A stretch of DNA of 64,000 bases from Nostoc sp. TCL240-02 (GCF_013343235.1 NZ_CP040094.1:2666501-2730500), one strand, 5' to 3'. Numbered from the stretch's first letter, positions 35,018-44,484 are shown. Notes: generated from the sequence alone by a model not told the origin. Made by a program: numbers and translations.

Positions 35018-36454
35018 TTATTTTATTCTGATTTCATCCTCATGCACATTATAAATAGCTGCCAGTAATTTGATTGACTTCTCATCAGTACATCCTAATT
35101 TTTGAGCTATAGCAACTGCTGACTGTAGCGGAATAGCTTGGTTAGTAGACTGTGTAAGTAAATCTAGTGTAGTTTTAGTTGTTTGTCTCCTTTTGTACAC
35201 AGTGTCATTCATAGCGGGTGAATGTCCTAGTGACATTGCTCTTTTTTCTAACGGTATCCCTGCCATCATCCCGTTAAGATTGGCTAAGTGACGTAAGGCA
35301 TGGGTTTGAGTAAACCTAGTATCTTTTATCCAATTACACAATTTTTGTCTAGCTGTCTTGGTGTACTTATGACGTATTGATATAGGATTATCAGTTATCA
35401 GAGTAACCTGTGGTAACTTACCTGTTTTTATCTGTAGTTCTTCAATCAAATTAGGATGAGTAGGTGGAATGAGTGGTACTGCTAACCTGTATCCTGTTTT
35501 TGTGGTAGTACCCAACAAAGTCTCACTACCTACAACTGCGACCATATCTTTGTTGTTAGGGTCGTTCAATGCAGGTATGGTTACACCGTCTTTAGTTTGG
35601 AATGAGCTATCAATATTTTTAACTGCAAAAACCTCACTAATTCTGAAGCCATACACTACTTGCATTGAAAATACAAATAGCCAGGATTTACGAGATTCTA
35701 TGTCATAGCGTTTATCTTCTTCTGGAATATCTAATACTTGTAGTCTCATACTTAAAAAATCATCAAGCGAAATATTTTGTAGGTCATCTCTAAATTTAAT
35801 TTGTCTTAAATCAATTTTGCTCAAATCATTATATATTGAGGTAGAAACGTTGACTTCTGCTAATTTTTTCATGGCGCGAACGCACATTTTAAAATTTTTA
35901 GTACCCCGTTCTTTACTGTCAATTACTACCATGACATCGGAAACATTAACTATTTTTTCTAACGGTAAAGATTTATAAAATCTACCATACCTGTCATACC
36001 AACAAGTTTGATGTGATGGATTATTTCTATCTCGCTTCTGTTTTTTGCCGTTGTAACTATTCCAGTAATAATTTTCTACCTGTCTAATTGCTTCTTCAAA
36101 AATAATGAGGTCATTCTTGACTACGTTCTTTTCAAGAATTACCTCATCGTACCAAATCCAAAACGCTGATTCACTGCTAAACCGTCCTAATGCTTCACTG
36201 ACTTGTTTAGCTTTGTCTAATGCTTTAACGATGCCAATCTCTGTAAAGTCGCAGTTACAGGCTTTTGCAGTACGTTTATCACCTAGCTTGAATTGCAATA
36301 GTATGTATGTACCAGATGTTTTGACCTCTCGTTTGAGTCCTACACCCTTTGGTGTTTGCTTCTGTATTTCTTTAAAAAGTGCTAATAAGCGTTCATACCC
36401 GATTAAGTGATTGCCTAAATTGCTTGCTGTGAAATGGTTAGAAGTATCTCTCAT
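35018..36454 (-). CDS. Tyrosine recombinase, XisA/XisC-like architecture
   Basis: A 478-residue site-specific recombinase. The catalytic region lies in the C-terminal third: first Arg in QVVYGFRISEVFAVKN, HxxR box in THALRHLANLNGMMAGIPLEKRAMSLGHS and the nucleophilic Tyr in NDTVYKRRQ. The N-terminal 250 residues are a long DNA-binding part. Length and layout (FGxR...E, LRHxx..GIP...LGHS..T..Y) resemble XisA/XisC, the enzymes that excise DNA elements in heterocyst differentiation, rather than short phage integrases. A direct relationship is inference. It sits in the IS-rich island and could be the recombinase of a decayed element. Confidence 0.75.
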   Translation of the reverse strand: MRDTSNHFTASNLGNHLIGYERLLALFKEIQKQTPKGVGLKREVKTSGTYILLQFKLGDKRTAKACNCDFTEIGIVKALDKAKQVSEALGRFSSESAFWIWYDEVILEKNVVKNDLIIFEEAIRQVENYYWNSYNGKKQKRDRNNPSHQTCWYDRYGRFYKSLPLEKIVNVSDVMVVIDSKERGTKNFKMCVRAMKKLAEVNVSTSIYNDLSKIDLRQIKFRDDLQNISLDDFLSMRLQVLDIPEEDKRYDIESRKSWLFVFSMQVVYGFRISEVFAVKNIDSSFQTKDGVTIPALNDPNNKDMVAVVGSETLLGTTTKTGYRLAVPLIPPTHPNLIEELQIKTGKLPQVTLITDNPISIRHKYTKTARQKLCNWIKDTRFTQTHALRHLANLNGMMAGIPLEKRAMSLGHSPAMNDTVYKRRQTTKTTLDLLTQSTNQAIPLQSAVAIAQKLGCTDEKSIKLLAAIYNVHEDEIRIK

Positions 36455-36518
36455 GTTTCTCTCAACCTAATTAGTAGATTGAGAGAAAACCGATAAAAAA
36501 TACTGGATATAATGAGTT

Positions 36519-36713
36519 TTAGGAGCCATTGACTAGCTCTTCGCTAGTCCACCAAAAATGTGATAATGCTTTGCGGTCAAAAAAAATTAGCCAATCTTCT
36601 TCATTACGCCAAGAATTATTGTCTTTATCTTTTTTAATTTCGTTGAAAACTTTACAAAGAGCATTGAATCTTTTGGAATCATCTACTTGAAACTCTACAA
36701 AGCAGTATTTCAT
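36519..36713 (-). CDS. Small hypothetical protein
   Basis: 64 residues, beginning MKYCFVEFQVDDSKRF and ending in WWTSEELVNGS. It is aromatic- and acid-rich with no known motif. It lies about 60 bp upstream of the recombinase gene on the same strand and could be co-transcribed. Composition is protein-like, but support is modest. Confidence 0.45.
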   Translation of the reverse strand: MKYCFVEFQVDDSKRFNALCKVFNEIKKDKDNNSWRNEEDWLIFFDRKALSHFWWTSEELVNGS

Positions 36714-36761
36714 TATTTCTCACTTCTTTGTTTCTAAGCAGTGGTTTATTTTATTTATATA

Positions 36762-36894
36762 TGTGCAACTAGAAAAACCATCACAATCATGTCTGTTGCT
36801 ACTTTACACAAAAAGGTAGTAAAGATACTCAACCTAATTGGCGTAGCTATCTCATCGAAAAGTTGGTGTGTGCAAACAGAAAAACCATCACAAT
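36762..36894. repeat. Pair of 26-bp direct repeats
   Basis: TGTGCAACTAGAAAAACCAT (36762-36781, continuing CACAAT) and TGTGCAAACAGAAAAACCAT (36869-36888, continuing CACAAT) differ by two bases and are 107 bp apart. They flank no clear gene. Confidence 0.6.
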
Positions 36895-36959
36895 ATTTTA
36901 CGTATAACTGCTGGGTTACAGTCATGATCGATGTATAGTTTCACCGGAGACAGGGCAAG

Positions 36960-37733
36960 ATGTATATTAACTTTTTCATCAGCTCCATTGCTGGAATTGT
37001 AATTGTGGTGCTAACAGCTTTTGGCTTACTACAATGGTTGCACATCCCTGCTGGTAACTTTCTTGATTGGGTGATTGGTGGTGCAAGTTTTTGGTGGCTG
37101 TTGGTGATTGTTACCGTACCGTGGAATGTACATTTTCAAGCCAAAGAAGTTTTAGCAGAAGCAGCACAATCAACTGAAAAAGGAATTCCAGTCGATCAGA
37201 AACAAGTGAAGTATGTCACATTGTTGGCGAAGCGATCGCTCTGGGTTGCCATTGCTTTACACTTATTTTCAGCCGTTGGTCTTTATACCCTTGCTGCCAC
37301 TGGCATTAGTACGGTGGGATATATAAGCTCTGGTGCAGCTTTGTTATTAACGATTCTGCGTCCAGCTATTCGCGCTTATGAGTATTTATATGCGCGATTA
37401 GCGATGATTCGCCAAGAATGGAAGTATCCACGCGAAGATATTTTTGAACTGCGCGATCGCTTCTCGATATTGGAGCAAAAAATTCAGTTGTTGGAAGATC
37501 AACTCAACCCAGAACAACCCTATTCCTTACCCGCAACTCAACAACGCTTCGCCGAAGAGACTCGCAGAGATTTAGCTCGGATTGCAGCTAATTTTGAGGA
37601 ATTACGGGCGACAAATCAAACTGAACATGAGCGTTTGGCAAGAGAAGCACGAACTGCGATCGCGCAACTTTCCACCGACGGGCAATTTCTCGATCATGTC
37701 CGCGAAATTATTCGATTTTTTAAAACTGCTTAA
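36960..37733 (+). CDS. Hypothetical membrane protein with coiled-coil C-terminus
   Basis: 257 residues. Four hydrophobic segments (about 5-25, 37-57, 92-113 and 118-140) are followed by a cytosolic charged coiled coil (about 160-250) with heptad-like EILEQKIQLLEDQ and RRDLARIAANFEELRA. The layout suggests a membrane-anchored scaffold. I do not recognise the family. It is preceded by a purine-rich ribosome binding site and followed after 12 bp by an IS5-family element. Confidence 0.7.
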   Translation: MYINFFISSIAGIVIVVLTAFGLLQWLHIPAGNFLDWVIGGASFWWLLVIVTVPWNVHFQAKEVLAEAAQSTEKGIPVDQKQVKYVTLLAKRSLWVAIALHLFSAVGLYTLAATGISTVGYISSGAALLLTILRPAIRAYEYLYARLAMIRQEWKYPREDIFELRDRFSILEQKIQLLEDQLNPEQPYSLPATQQRFAEETRRDLARIAANFEELRATNQTEHERLAREARTAIAQLSTDGQFLDHVREIIRFFKTA

Positions 37734-37745
37734 TTATTACTCTCA

Positions 37746-38657
37746 GAGACCATTTATAAAGTAAATCTTTAAATGGCTAGACGACGTAGCATAATTCGAG
37801 TCATAACGGCATATATGGCAGCTTCACTCATTTCAGTCAGACGTTCATAATCTTTACTCAAACGATGGTATTGGTTAAACCAGCAATCATGTTCTTTCTA
37901 CTACCCAACGCTTGGGTAAAACTTCAAACTCTTTATTAGTACGGCGCATGACTTCAACATGAGCTTGAATCATCAACCAAACAGCCAGCGCAAACTTATC
38001 ACCGTCATAGCCTGAGTCAACCCAGATGACTTCAACTTTTTCTAATAACTCTGGTCGCTCCTCCAGCAGTTCCATCAAAGCATACGCTGCAAGCACTCTC
38101 TCACCAGCATTACCCTCACTCACAACCACTTTGAGCAATAGTCCTAGGCTATCAACTATTGTTTGCCGTTTTCTTCCCAAAACTCGCGCTTTCCACCATC
38201 AAAGCCGTACACATCCCCCTTTTTTCAGTCGTTTTTACCGACTGACTATCTGCCGCGATCGCTGTTGGTTGTGTTGACCTACCTAGTTTCTCCCTTAGTT
38301 TGTCACGTAGTGTATGGTTTAATTCTTCCCAAATACCGTATTTTTGCCATTTGCGATAATAGCTGTAAACCGTTGAACTTGGTGGAAAGTCTCCTGGTAG
38401 CATGTCCCATTGACATCCCGTTTTCAACTGATAGTATATTGCGTTGCATACTTCTCTCATATCAGTAGTCCTTGGATGTCCCCCAGATTTAGCTGGTGGG
38501 ATTAAGGGAGCTAGAATAGCCCATTCTGAGTCACTCAGGTCGGTAGAATAAACCTTTCGAGTCATTGAACGCTACGTAAATGCACTGTCTCAAAAGTATC
38601 TTATCGTTATCATTTCATTTGATTAGTCCCCTTTAGATTTACTTTATAAATAGCCTC
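37746..38657 (-). mobile_element. IS5-family (IS1031-group-like) element
   Basis: Ends GAGACCATTTATAAAGTAAA (37746) and inverted GAGGCTATTTATAAAGTAAA (to 38657) match with two differences. They are flanked by TCA on both sides (37743-37745, 38658-38660), a 3-bp TNA duplication as in the IS1031 group. Length 912 bp. Confidence 0.85.
37770..38565 (-). pseudogene. IS5-family transposase with frameshifts
   Basis: The first frame (38565-38152) has YSTDLSDSEWAILAPLIPPAKSGG, CQWDMLPGDFPPSSTVYSYYRKW and AIAADSQSVKTTEKRG (first Asp). The second frame (38180-37887) has GLLLKVVVSEGNAGERVLA, VEVIWVDSGYDG (second Asp) and LPKRWVVERT (Glu). After a further single-base shift it ends WFNQYHRLSKDYERLTEMSEAAIYAV. 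The overlap between the first two frames could be a programmed frameshift, common in IS5/IS427 relatives; the last shift looks like decay. Confidence 0.85.
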
Positions 38658-38814
38658 TCATAGCTAACCAAATTTTAAATTTTGGATCGTGCTATATAAA
38701 TATTCATCATCCAAAATTTAAAAAGTTTCTTCAAAGAGGGTTAATGAGGCTCTACAAACAGCAAGAGAAGTTTGACATAACAAAAATGTTACTTATTTAG
38801 TATATAAAGATACT

Positions 38815-39186
38815 ATGGTTTTCCATAGCAAGGAAGAAAACCAAATATGTTATAACTTTGTACGGATGATGTTTGGTGAAGCTCACATAACTTCAGGAGT
38901 ACTTACGGTGAATCAGATACAACTGACTTTAACTATTGGTTATCTGTTAATGACATGTTATTTTTTAATCAATTGGTTAATATTTGCTTTACGTCATCCT
39001 GCTTCCACTCCAGAAGATAAATTTTTATCGGTTGTGATGTTTGTGGTAACAACTATCTTCTGGCCCCTGATGATTCCGATGTCTTGTTTAGAAATATTTC
39101 AAAAAAAGCAAATAGACTTTAATAAAATGATTCCTGTTCTCTTAGCAATATTTATATTTAGTATTTCATATTATTTGACCGAATAA
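38815..39186 (+). CDS. Small hypothetical membrane protein
   Basis: 123 residues, possibly starting later at an internal Met (residue 18 or 19). Three hydrophobic segments (about 37-57, 70-92 and 103-119) with the motif RHPASTPEDKFLSVVMF between the first two. The family is not recognised. It is followed by a bidirectional terminator hairpin. Confidence 0.6.
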   Translation: MVFHSKEENQICYNFVRMMFGEAHITSGVLTVNQIQLTLTIGYLLMTCYFLINWLIFALRHPASTPEDKFLSVVMFVVTTIFWPLMIPMSCLEIFQKKQIDFNKMIPVLLAIFIFSISYYLTE

Positions 39187-39223
39187 TTCATAATTTCTGA
39201 TCACAAATTGCATAGATATAAAG

Positions 39224-39260
39224 AGAAGCCGGAGGATTGACTTGTGACCCTCCGGCTTCT
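39224..39260. terminator. Bidirectional terminator-like hairpin
   Basis: AGAAGCCGGAGG (39224-39235) pairs perfectly with CCTCCGGCTTCT (39249-39260). It lies between two convergent genes, with short T/A tracts on each side. Confidence 0.7.
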
Positions 39261-39317
39261 TTATGCAATACATTACTTTAACTTCTTAGGCAGTCTACTT
39301 ATTCAATTGAAAATTTC

Positions 39318-40202
39318 CTAACGTCGTCTGCTGCCAAAACCACTTGAGCGACGGGGTGCTGTACTACGTCCACTACCAAAACCACTGCCAGAATTGCGTC
39401 TGGTAGTGCTGGAATTACCAGAGGGTCGCAACGTACTACCACCAAAACCAGAACCAGAAGGACGGTTATTACCTGTAGTGCTACGCGGTGTATTGCGTAT
39501 ATTTGTATTTCCAGGATATGACCTTCTAATCGTCCCTGTATTGCGGAATGCAGTCCGGTTTGTCACGGCTGCGGGTGGTGCATTATAGCGACTTTGGTAG
39601 TTTTGGACTGCTTGGCCATAGCTTCCACCATATCCACCGAAGCCACTTAATCCTTGTCCTGGGTAATAGGCAGGGGGTACATAATACTGGGGTCTAAACA
39701 ACATACTACCAATTGCCTGTCCCGCCAAGCTACCAGCCACAGACCCAGCAAATGGTGCCCAGAAGCTATTTTCTCGACGGACTACAACCGTCTCTTGTTG
39801 TCCTGTTTGGGGATTGGTTTTATTCTCGGTAACGTTATGGACGTAATCTATTTTAAAGTCTTCCGTTAGATATAAAATCGGTTGTCCTTTTTCTACCTTC
39901 AGATAGGTCTTCTTACCCTGCTTAATTTCATCATCAGTTAAGCGTGCCATTTGCAAATTTTCGGTTGCAAAGGTTGGGGGATTATTGTTAAGTAAAAACA
40001 AGCTATACTCACCAGTTGCATCGTCATAAGTAGCTTGCTGTATTTTATACTCCCCATCACTTAGCTTTGTGTTAGTAGAGCTTTGGCTAACGTTCTTAGC
40101 GGAAGGAGTAGTTTCGTTTCCCCCACCACAACCGACAGTTGTGACACACAAACTCAGAGCTAAAAAAACGGCTGTAAATTTACGTACTATGGTCATGATC
40201 AT
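39318..40202 (-). CDS. Gly/Ser/Arg-rich lipoprotein
   Basis: 294 residues. A signal peptide with lipobox VTTVGCGG puts the lipidated Cys near residue 25. Then come a folded part (about 45-155, with DGEYKIQQATYDDATGEYSLFLLNN), a Gly-rich glycine-zipper segment (APFAGSVAGSLAGQAIGSMLF), and a low-complexity tail of Gly, Ser, Tyr, Asn and Arg ending GFGSRRR. Probably anchored in a membrane with a flexible basic tail that could bind polymers or cell wall. No enzymatic motif is seen. Confidence 0.7.
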   Translation of the reverse strand: MIMTIVRKFTAVFLALSLCVTTVGCGGGNETTPSAKNVSQSSTNTKLSDGEYKIQQATYDDATGEYSLFLLNNNPPTFATENLQMARLTDDEIKQGKKTYLKVEKGQPILYLTEDFKIDYVHNVTENKTNPQTGQQETVVVRRENSFWAPFAGSVAGSLAGQAIGSMLFRPQYYVPPAYYPGQGLSGFGGYGGSYGQAVQNYQSRYNAPPAAVTNRTAFRNTGTIRRSYPGNTNIRNTPRSTTGNNRPSGSGFGGSTLRPSGNSSTTRRNSGSGFGSGRSTAPRRSSGFGSRRR

Positions 40203-40272
40203 TGGATTATTGTCCTATCTCTGAGCTTAACAATTTCTCGATGTCAGTAGTAAGTACGGACTACCCAACACA

Positions 40273-40893
40273 TTATAAAGGAATCAATTCTGGGTAATAT
40301 TGCAACAGTTGGTCGCTAGTGAGTTCATCGCCTAACTGTGCTGGAGAGAAATGCACTTGGATTGCCTTTAATCTATGTTTATAATGCAAATTTATCAATG
40401 CTTTCAATCCTTCCTTGAGCGCCTGAACGTTAGAAAGATCGGTTTCTAACTCTGGTACTTCTCCTTCATAAGCTACTGTAATCATTACAATGACGTTGCG
40501 AGTTACAGGTATAGATAAAGGTTCATTCAATCCAGAGTCAGAACTATAATCTGGTTCACTGAGATATCTTTCGGCAGAGTCAGTAAATAATTCATTAACA
40601 TAATCTCCCGCCTCGCCTTCAGTCCAAAGTACGTCGCCTTCGTTGGCAGCAGAAAGCCAATATTCATCGTATTGTAGAAGAGTTTGGCTAATTTCCACCA
40701 ATCCTTCTCCCAAAACTTCTAAGTCGCCATCGGCATCGATCGCATCTCGCCCAGCACTATTTAATACTCCCAAAATTGGCGCTACCTCGCCTCCCCCCAA
40801 GTGCAGAAATAGGCGAAAGACTACATAGCGAGTTCGACCGATCATTTTATTAAAGAGATTGCTCATTTTTTCCTCCATTTTTTTATTTGTCAT
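40273..40893 (-). CDS. DUF1517-like protein
   Basis: 206 residues. Blocks include MIGRTRYVVFRLFLHLGGGEVAPILGVLNSAGR, LLQYDEYWLSAANEGDVLWTEGEAGDYVNELFTDSAERYLSE and a C-terminal alpha/beta part VTRNVIVMITVAYEGEVPELETDLSNVQALKEGL. I recognise these as the DUF1517 type conserved in cyanobacteria and plastids. Function unknown. The start is uncertain: the internal MSNLFNKM (residue 10) may be the true one. Heptamer-like repeats precede it. Confidence 0.65.
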   Translation of the reverse strand: MTNKKMEEKMSNLFNKMIGRTRYVVFRLFLHLGGGEVAPILGVLNSAGRDAIDADGDLEVLGEGLVEISQTLLQYDEYWLSAANEGDVLWTEGEAGDYVNELFTDSAERYLSEPDYSSDSGLNEPLSIPVTRNVIVMITVAYEGEVPELETDLSNVQALKEGLKALINLHYKHRLKAIQVHFSPAQLGDELTSDQLLQYYPELIPL

Positions 40894-40983
40894 TAGTCAT
40901 TTGTCATCTGTCATTTGTCTAATAACTAATTCTCATTCCCCATTACCCATTCCCCATTACCCATTCCCCATTTCTAATGACTA
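40889..40983. repeat. Short tandem repeats between two genes
   Basis: Runs of TCATTTG/TCATTAG and of CCCATTA/CCCATTC heptamers fill the gap between the DUF1517 gene and the pentapeptide gene, typical of Nostocales short tandemly repeated sequences. Confidence 0.75.
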
Positions 40984-42593
40984 ATATAATGAAATCCTTT
41001 GACAAAATCTATTAACATACTTAACGAAGGTAATATGTATTTTGTTGCTTCATTAGATATATCATCATAAGTTGAAGCATTAAGAGCAGAGCGATTAATA
41101 AATCTTTTCCCAAAGTTGGGATGGTCATGGACAATCAATGTGTGGGCGCTAGAATTCGTTAAAACTATTTGAGTTGGGGCTTTACAAAAATTTAACTTTG
41201 TGGCTACTTCAATATTTTTTTTCGTGTGTTTAATTGTTGCCGCCTGACTCATAGCTTGCTCTAGAAGAATATTTAATTGTTTCACAATCAAGGGCAATTT
41301 TGGCAATTTTAAATCTTGATTTGCAACAATTTCACTATTAATCATTTCCACGACACTGGAAATATTCTTTTGAGTAGATGCCGCATTTAGAAAGGGAAGA
41401 ATCACAATGTAAGCAGTGGAAAATAATGCTTCGTCGCTATCTACATAAAATGTGAAAACTGTTCGACGACGACCACTTTCGATGCTTGGCGGTTGTTTTA
41501 GTACGCGATATTCCTGAGCAATTTGATAGTAAGCGCCTGCGATCGCAAAATTGGCTTCGTGTTCTAAGGCTGCATCAACAATAATGCGGATTGTGGGCGG
41601 TGTTTCGTTAAAAAAGTCTCGTGAGTCTTCGGAATGGAACTTTTGAATAATGGAGCGATCGCCAGCTGGACTAAGATCAACCCATTCACAAATCATACCT
41701 TCGGTTTTTAAACCAAACCTGGATGTGGCGTAAAGCTTGGCCCCAGTTAATGTTGCTCCAGTTAAGTCAGCACCAATCCATTCCGCCCTAATTAATTTTG
41801 CCTGAGTTAAATCGGCGTGGATAAAAATTGTATTCGTTAAATTCGCATTGGTTAAATCTGCGCCAATTAAAGTAGCCCCGCTCAATTTTGCGCCGCTCAA
41901 ATCTGCCCACCGGAGGTTCGCCCCGCTCAAATCTGCCCACCGGAGGTTCGCCCCGCTCAAATCTGCTCCGCTCAAGTTGGCATGGCTAAGATTTGCTTGT
42001 CTGAGTTCAGTATCTCGCAAATTTGCACCACTCAGATCGCAACGACTGAGGTCACTAGCATTTAAGTTAGCCATCTCTAAATTTGCTCCCGTCATGGAAG
42101 CGCCTCTCAAGACACTCTCACTCAAGTTAGCGTGGCGGAGATTCGCTTGGCGGAGTGTCGCCTCTCGTAAATCAGCACTAGTGAGGTCAGCCTCCGACAG
42201 ATCAGCACGACTGAGGTCAGCGCGAATTAACTCAGCGCGAATCAATAAGGCTGCTTTAAGTTGAGCGCGACTGAGATCGGCTCGAATCAAATTAGCAACG
42301 TTGAGACTAGCGTTATTTAAGATGGCGTTGGATAGATTCACGCCACTGAGTCTGGCTACATTCAGCTTGGCATTGCTCAAGTTAGCTTCGCTCAGATTTG
42401 CGCCACTGAGGTTAACTATACTTAAATTAGCATCGCTAAGATTCACGCCACTGAGTTTGACCCCACTTAGATTAGCTTCTGCTAGGTCAATACCACTAAA
42501 GTTTAAGACTCCTGCTGCGTACTTTTCTAGTAATTCCTCTACAGTCATCGATGCTACCCCTTGGATGCCAACTTTAATAGTTGGTAAAGTCAT
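40974..42593 (-). CDS. Pentapeptide-repeat protein with C-terminal globular domain
   Basis: 539 residues. Residues about 30-305 are some 50 tandem A(D/N)LSx pentapeptides, forming a right-handed quadrilateral beta-helix; the repeats LSGANLRWADLSGANLRWAD show recent duplication at DNA level (41900-41950). Residues 310-539 form an alpha/beta region without repeats (FHSEDSRDFFNETPPTIRIIVDAALEHEANFAIAG), unknown. No signal peptide, so cytosolic. Such proteins are abundant in cyanobacteria; the role is unknown. Divergent from tyrA, 9 bp apart at their starts, so the promoters must overlap the opposite coding regions. Confidence 0.85.
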   Translation of the reverse strand: MTLPTIKVGIQGVASMTVEELLEKYAAGVLNFSGIDLAEANLSGVKLSGVNLSDANLSIVNLSGANLSEANLSNAKLNVARLSGVNLSNAILNNASLNVANLIRADLSRAQLKAALLIRAELIRADLSRADLSEADLTSADLREATLRQANLRHANLSESVLRGASMTGANLEMANLNASDLSRCDLSGANLRDTELRQANLSHANLSGADLSGANLRWADLSGANLRWADLSGAKLSGATLIGADLTNANLTNTIFIHADLTQAKLIRAEWIGADLTGATLTGAKLYATSRFGLKTEGMICEWVDLSPAGDRSIIQKFHSEDSRDFFNETPPTIRIIVDAALEHEANFAIAGAYYQIAQEYRVLKQPPSIESGRRRTVFTFYVDSDEALFSTAYIVILPFLNAASTQKNISSVVEMINSEIVANQDLKLPKLPLIVKQLNILLEQAMSQAATIKHTKKNIEVATKLNFCKAPTQIVLTNSSAHTLIVHDHPNFGKRFINRSALNASTYDDISNEATKYILPSLSMLIDFVKGFHYISH

Positions 42594-42602
42594 AAAAACG
42601 GA

Positions 42603-43457
42603 ATGTCAAAATTAAAAATGAATATTGGGATTTTAGGGTTGGGATTGATCGGCGGATCTTTGGGTTTTGATTTGCGATCGCAAGGACATCATATCTTAGG
42701 AGTCAGTCGCCGTGAATCTACCTGTCAAAAGGCAGTTGCTATCGGCAGTGTTGATGAAGCATCAGTTGATCTGAGTCTGTTAGCAGCCGCAGAGGTTGTA
42801 TTTATTTGTACACCTCTAGCGCTTATTGTGCCCCAATTGGAGCAAATGATCGCTCATTTGTCTACAGCTACCATCGTGACTGACGTGGGTTCAGCAAAAG
42901 CACAGATAGTCAAAGCGATTTCTTCCCTTTGGGATAATTTTATCGGCGGTCATCCAATGGCGGGAAGAACAGATAGTGGCATAGAAGCTGCACAACGGAA
43001 TTTATTTGTTGATAAACCTTATGTATTAACACCGATAGCTACAACGCCAACTAATGCAATTGCGGTTGTAGAAGAAATTGTGCGATCGCTAGGAGCTAAT
43101 ATCTACTATTGTCAACCAGAGCAACATGACCGTGCGGTTAGTTGGATTTCCCATTTACCTGTAATGGTGAGTTCCTCATTGATTGCAGCTTGTTTGAGTG
43201 AAACTGACCCCGATGTTTTGGAACTAGCCCAAAAGTTAGCTAGTTCAGGTTTTCGGGATACCAGCCGTGTAGGTGGTGGGAATCCAGAGTTGGGAGTGAT
43301 GATGGCGCGGTATAATCGTCAAGCATTGCTGCGATCGTTGCAACAGTATCGTCACAATCTCGATGAATTAACTAACTTAATTGAGCAAGAAAATTGGACT
43401 GTTTTAGAGCAAAAGTTGAAATCAACAGGTAAGGCACGACCTGATTTTGTTGATTAG
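42603..43457 (+). CDS. tyrA: Arogenate/prephenate dehydrogenase TyrA
   Basis: A 284-residue NAD(P)-dependent enzyme of tyrosine biosynthesis. A Rossmann motif GILGLGLIGGSLGFDLRSQGH opens the protein (an internal Met, MNIGILG, is an alternative start). VFICTPLALIVPQLE, VTDVGSAKAQIV, FIGGHPMAGRTDSGIEAAQRNLFVDKPYVLTP (substrate-binding His and Arg) and the helical C-terminal dimerisation domain with FRDTSRVGGGNPELG follow. Cyanobacterial enzymes are generally NADP-linked arogenate dehydrogenases. Length is typical; no fused ACT domain. Confidence 0.92.
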   Translation: MSKLKMNIGILGLGLIGGSLGFDLRSQGHHILGVSRRESTCQKAVAIGSVDEASVDLSLLAAAEVVFICTPLALIVPQLEQMIAHLSTATIVTDVGSAKAQIVKAISSLWDNFIGGHPMAGRTDSGIEAAQRNLFVDKPYVLTPIATTPTNAIAVVEEIVRSLGANIYYCQPEQHDRAVSWISHLPVMVSSSLIAACLSETDPDVLELAQKLASSGFRDTSRVGGGNPELGVMMARYNRQALLRSLQQYRHNLDELTNLIEQENWTVLEQKLKSTGKARPDFVD

Positions 43458-43773
43458 AATTCAGGGATCAGGAGTCAGAATGGGCTAAACCTTAGCTATC
43501 CGCTAACAGAAGTCAGAATGGACTCAACCTAGCTATTCGCTAACAGGAGTCGGAGATTTAGACCCGTGACTGAATTGTTGCACCACCAATTTTTCTTGTT
43601 TTGTGGGGTGCAAAAATGCCGATTATTCATCCGTTTTTTCGCTCAGAATTCAGAATGAATTCTGACTCCTGACTCCTGAATTCTGTTCGATAAAATATTT
43701 AAAAAAATGCTACCTAACGGTTTGACAGTCACCAAACCAATGTACTATACAGATAAATTTACAAAAATCAACA
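43458..43773. other. Intergenic region with tandem and inverted repeats
   Basis: A unit of about 38 bp (GGAGTCAGAATGG ... TAGCTATCCGCTAAC) occurs twice in tandem at 43469-43507 and 43508-43545 with a few changes. Further on, TCAGAATTCA/TGAATTCTGA (about 43641-43662) forms a hairpin, and GACTCCT repeats occur. No gene. Confidence 0.6.
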
Positions 43774-44064
43774 ATGGTAGAACGTCCAATCAAAAAATCG
43801 GAACGTCAGTCCCAAGCAAATACTGACAACAATTCCGAAAATAAGGATTCTATAACTCCTATTGAATCCAACCCCAAAAGCTCAAAACCGAGCCGTAACC
43901 GCTCCTCTGACAAAGGAAAAAAAGCATCTTACGGAGATGAAAACAGGCAGCAGGGGAATCCTGCCCTAGCGCGTGGACCAAAACCCGTTAAACCTCCAGT
44001 TAAAGTCCAAACAGAAGAACTTGAAACCGAATCGGAAACTATCTCTGAGGAGTCTCAAGACTAA
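43774..44064 (+). CDS. Small disordered hypothetical protein
   Basis: 96 residues, almost wholly polar: Ser, Lys, Asn, Glu and Pro dominate (SKPSRNRSSDKGKKASYGD, NPALARGPKPVKPPVK), with an acidic tail TEELETESETISEESQD. The middle motif NPALARGPKP is the kind conserved in small cyanobacterial proteins of unknown function. Predicted intrinsically disordered, possibly RNA- or ribosome-associated by charge; that is speculation. Confidence 0.65.
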   Translation: MVERPIKKSERQSQANTDNNSENKDSITPIESNPKSSKPSRNRSSDKGKKASYGDENRQQGNPALARGPKPVKPPVKVQTEELETESETISEESQD

Positions 44065-44104
44065 CATTACTCCTGCGTGTGATGTGGGAGGTTTTAACTC
44101 GTCG

Positions 44105-44484
44105 TTATAGAACCCATTTGACATCTTATGAGGTTTTCGATCTTCCCAAGATCACCATCCTACTAGACCACGGGTATCACCCAGAATATTTGACTCAGGA
44201 GTTAGAGCAGATTTACCCGGAGATCATGACCAAAATCCAGTTTCAACTTTCTACGAAACCCTCAAAACAAGAGAAAGCTGCACAAGAAAAATGTGGATTT
44301 GTTCCGGCAGTAGCCTTTCGGGGTGATCGAGCGCTCCAATGCTTGGATGGAGCGTTGTAAAATTCTGGTTAAGAACTTTGAACGAACCCTGACTGGTGCC
44401 ACTACCAAACTCAACCTCTGCTTCATCAGGCTAATGATTAAGAGGCTTGCAGACCCTTCCTAAGATGTCAAATGGTTTCTATAA
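44105..44484 (+). mobile_element. Internally deleted IS5-type element (remnant)
   Basis: Ends TTATAGAACCCATTTGACAT and inverted TTATAGAAACCATTTGACAT (to 44484) enclose only the 3' part of a transposase gene: LTQELEQIYPEIMTKIQFQLSTKPSKQEKAAQ in one frame, then IERSNAWMERCKILVKNFERTL in another, ending RLADPS. The catalytic core upstream is missing, so it is a non-autonomous, MITE-like derivative with both ends. Confidence 0.75.

Noticed and set aside
36741..36938. 65-codon reading frame covering the 26-bp repeats
   Set aside because: Its reading is explained by the duplicated repeats; no ribosome binding site or family resemblance.
41848..42615. Long plus-strand frames opposite the pentapeptide gene
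   Set aside because: They are shadows produced by the regular 15-bp periodicity of the pentapeptide repeats.
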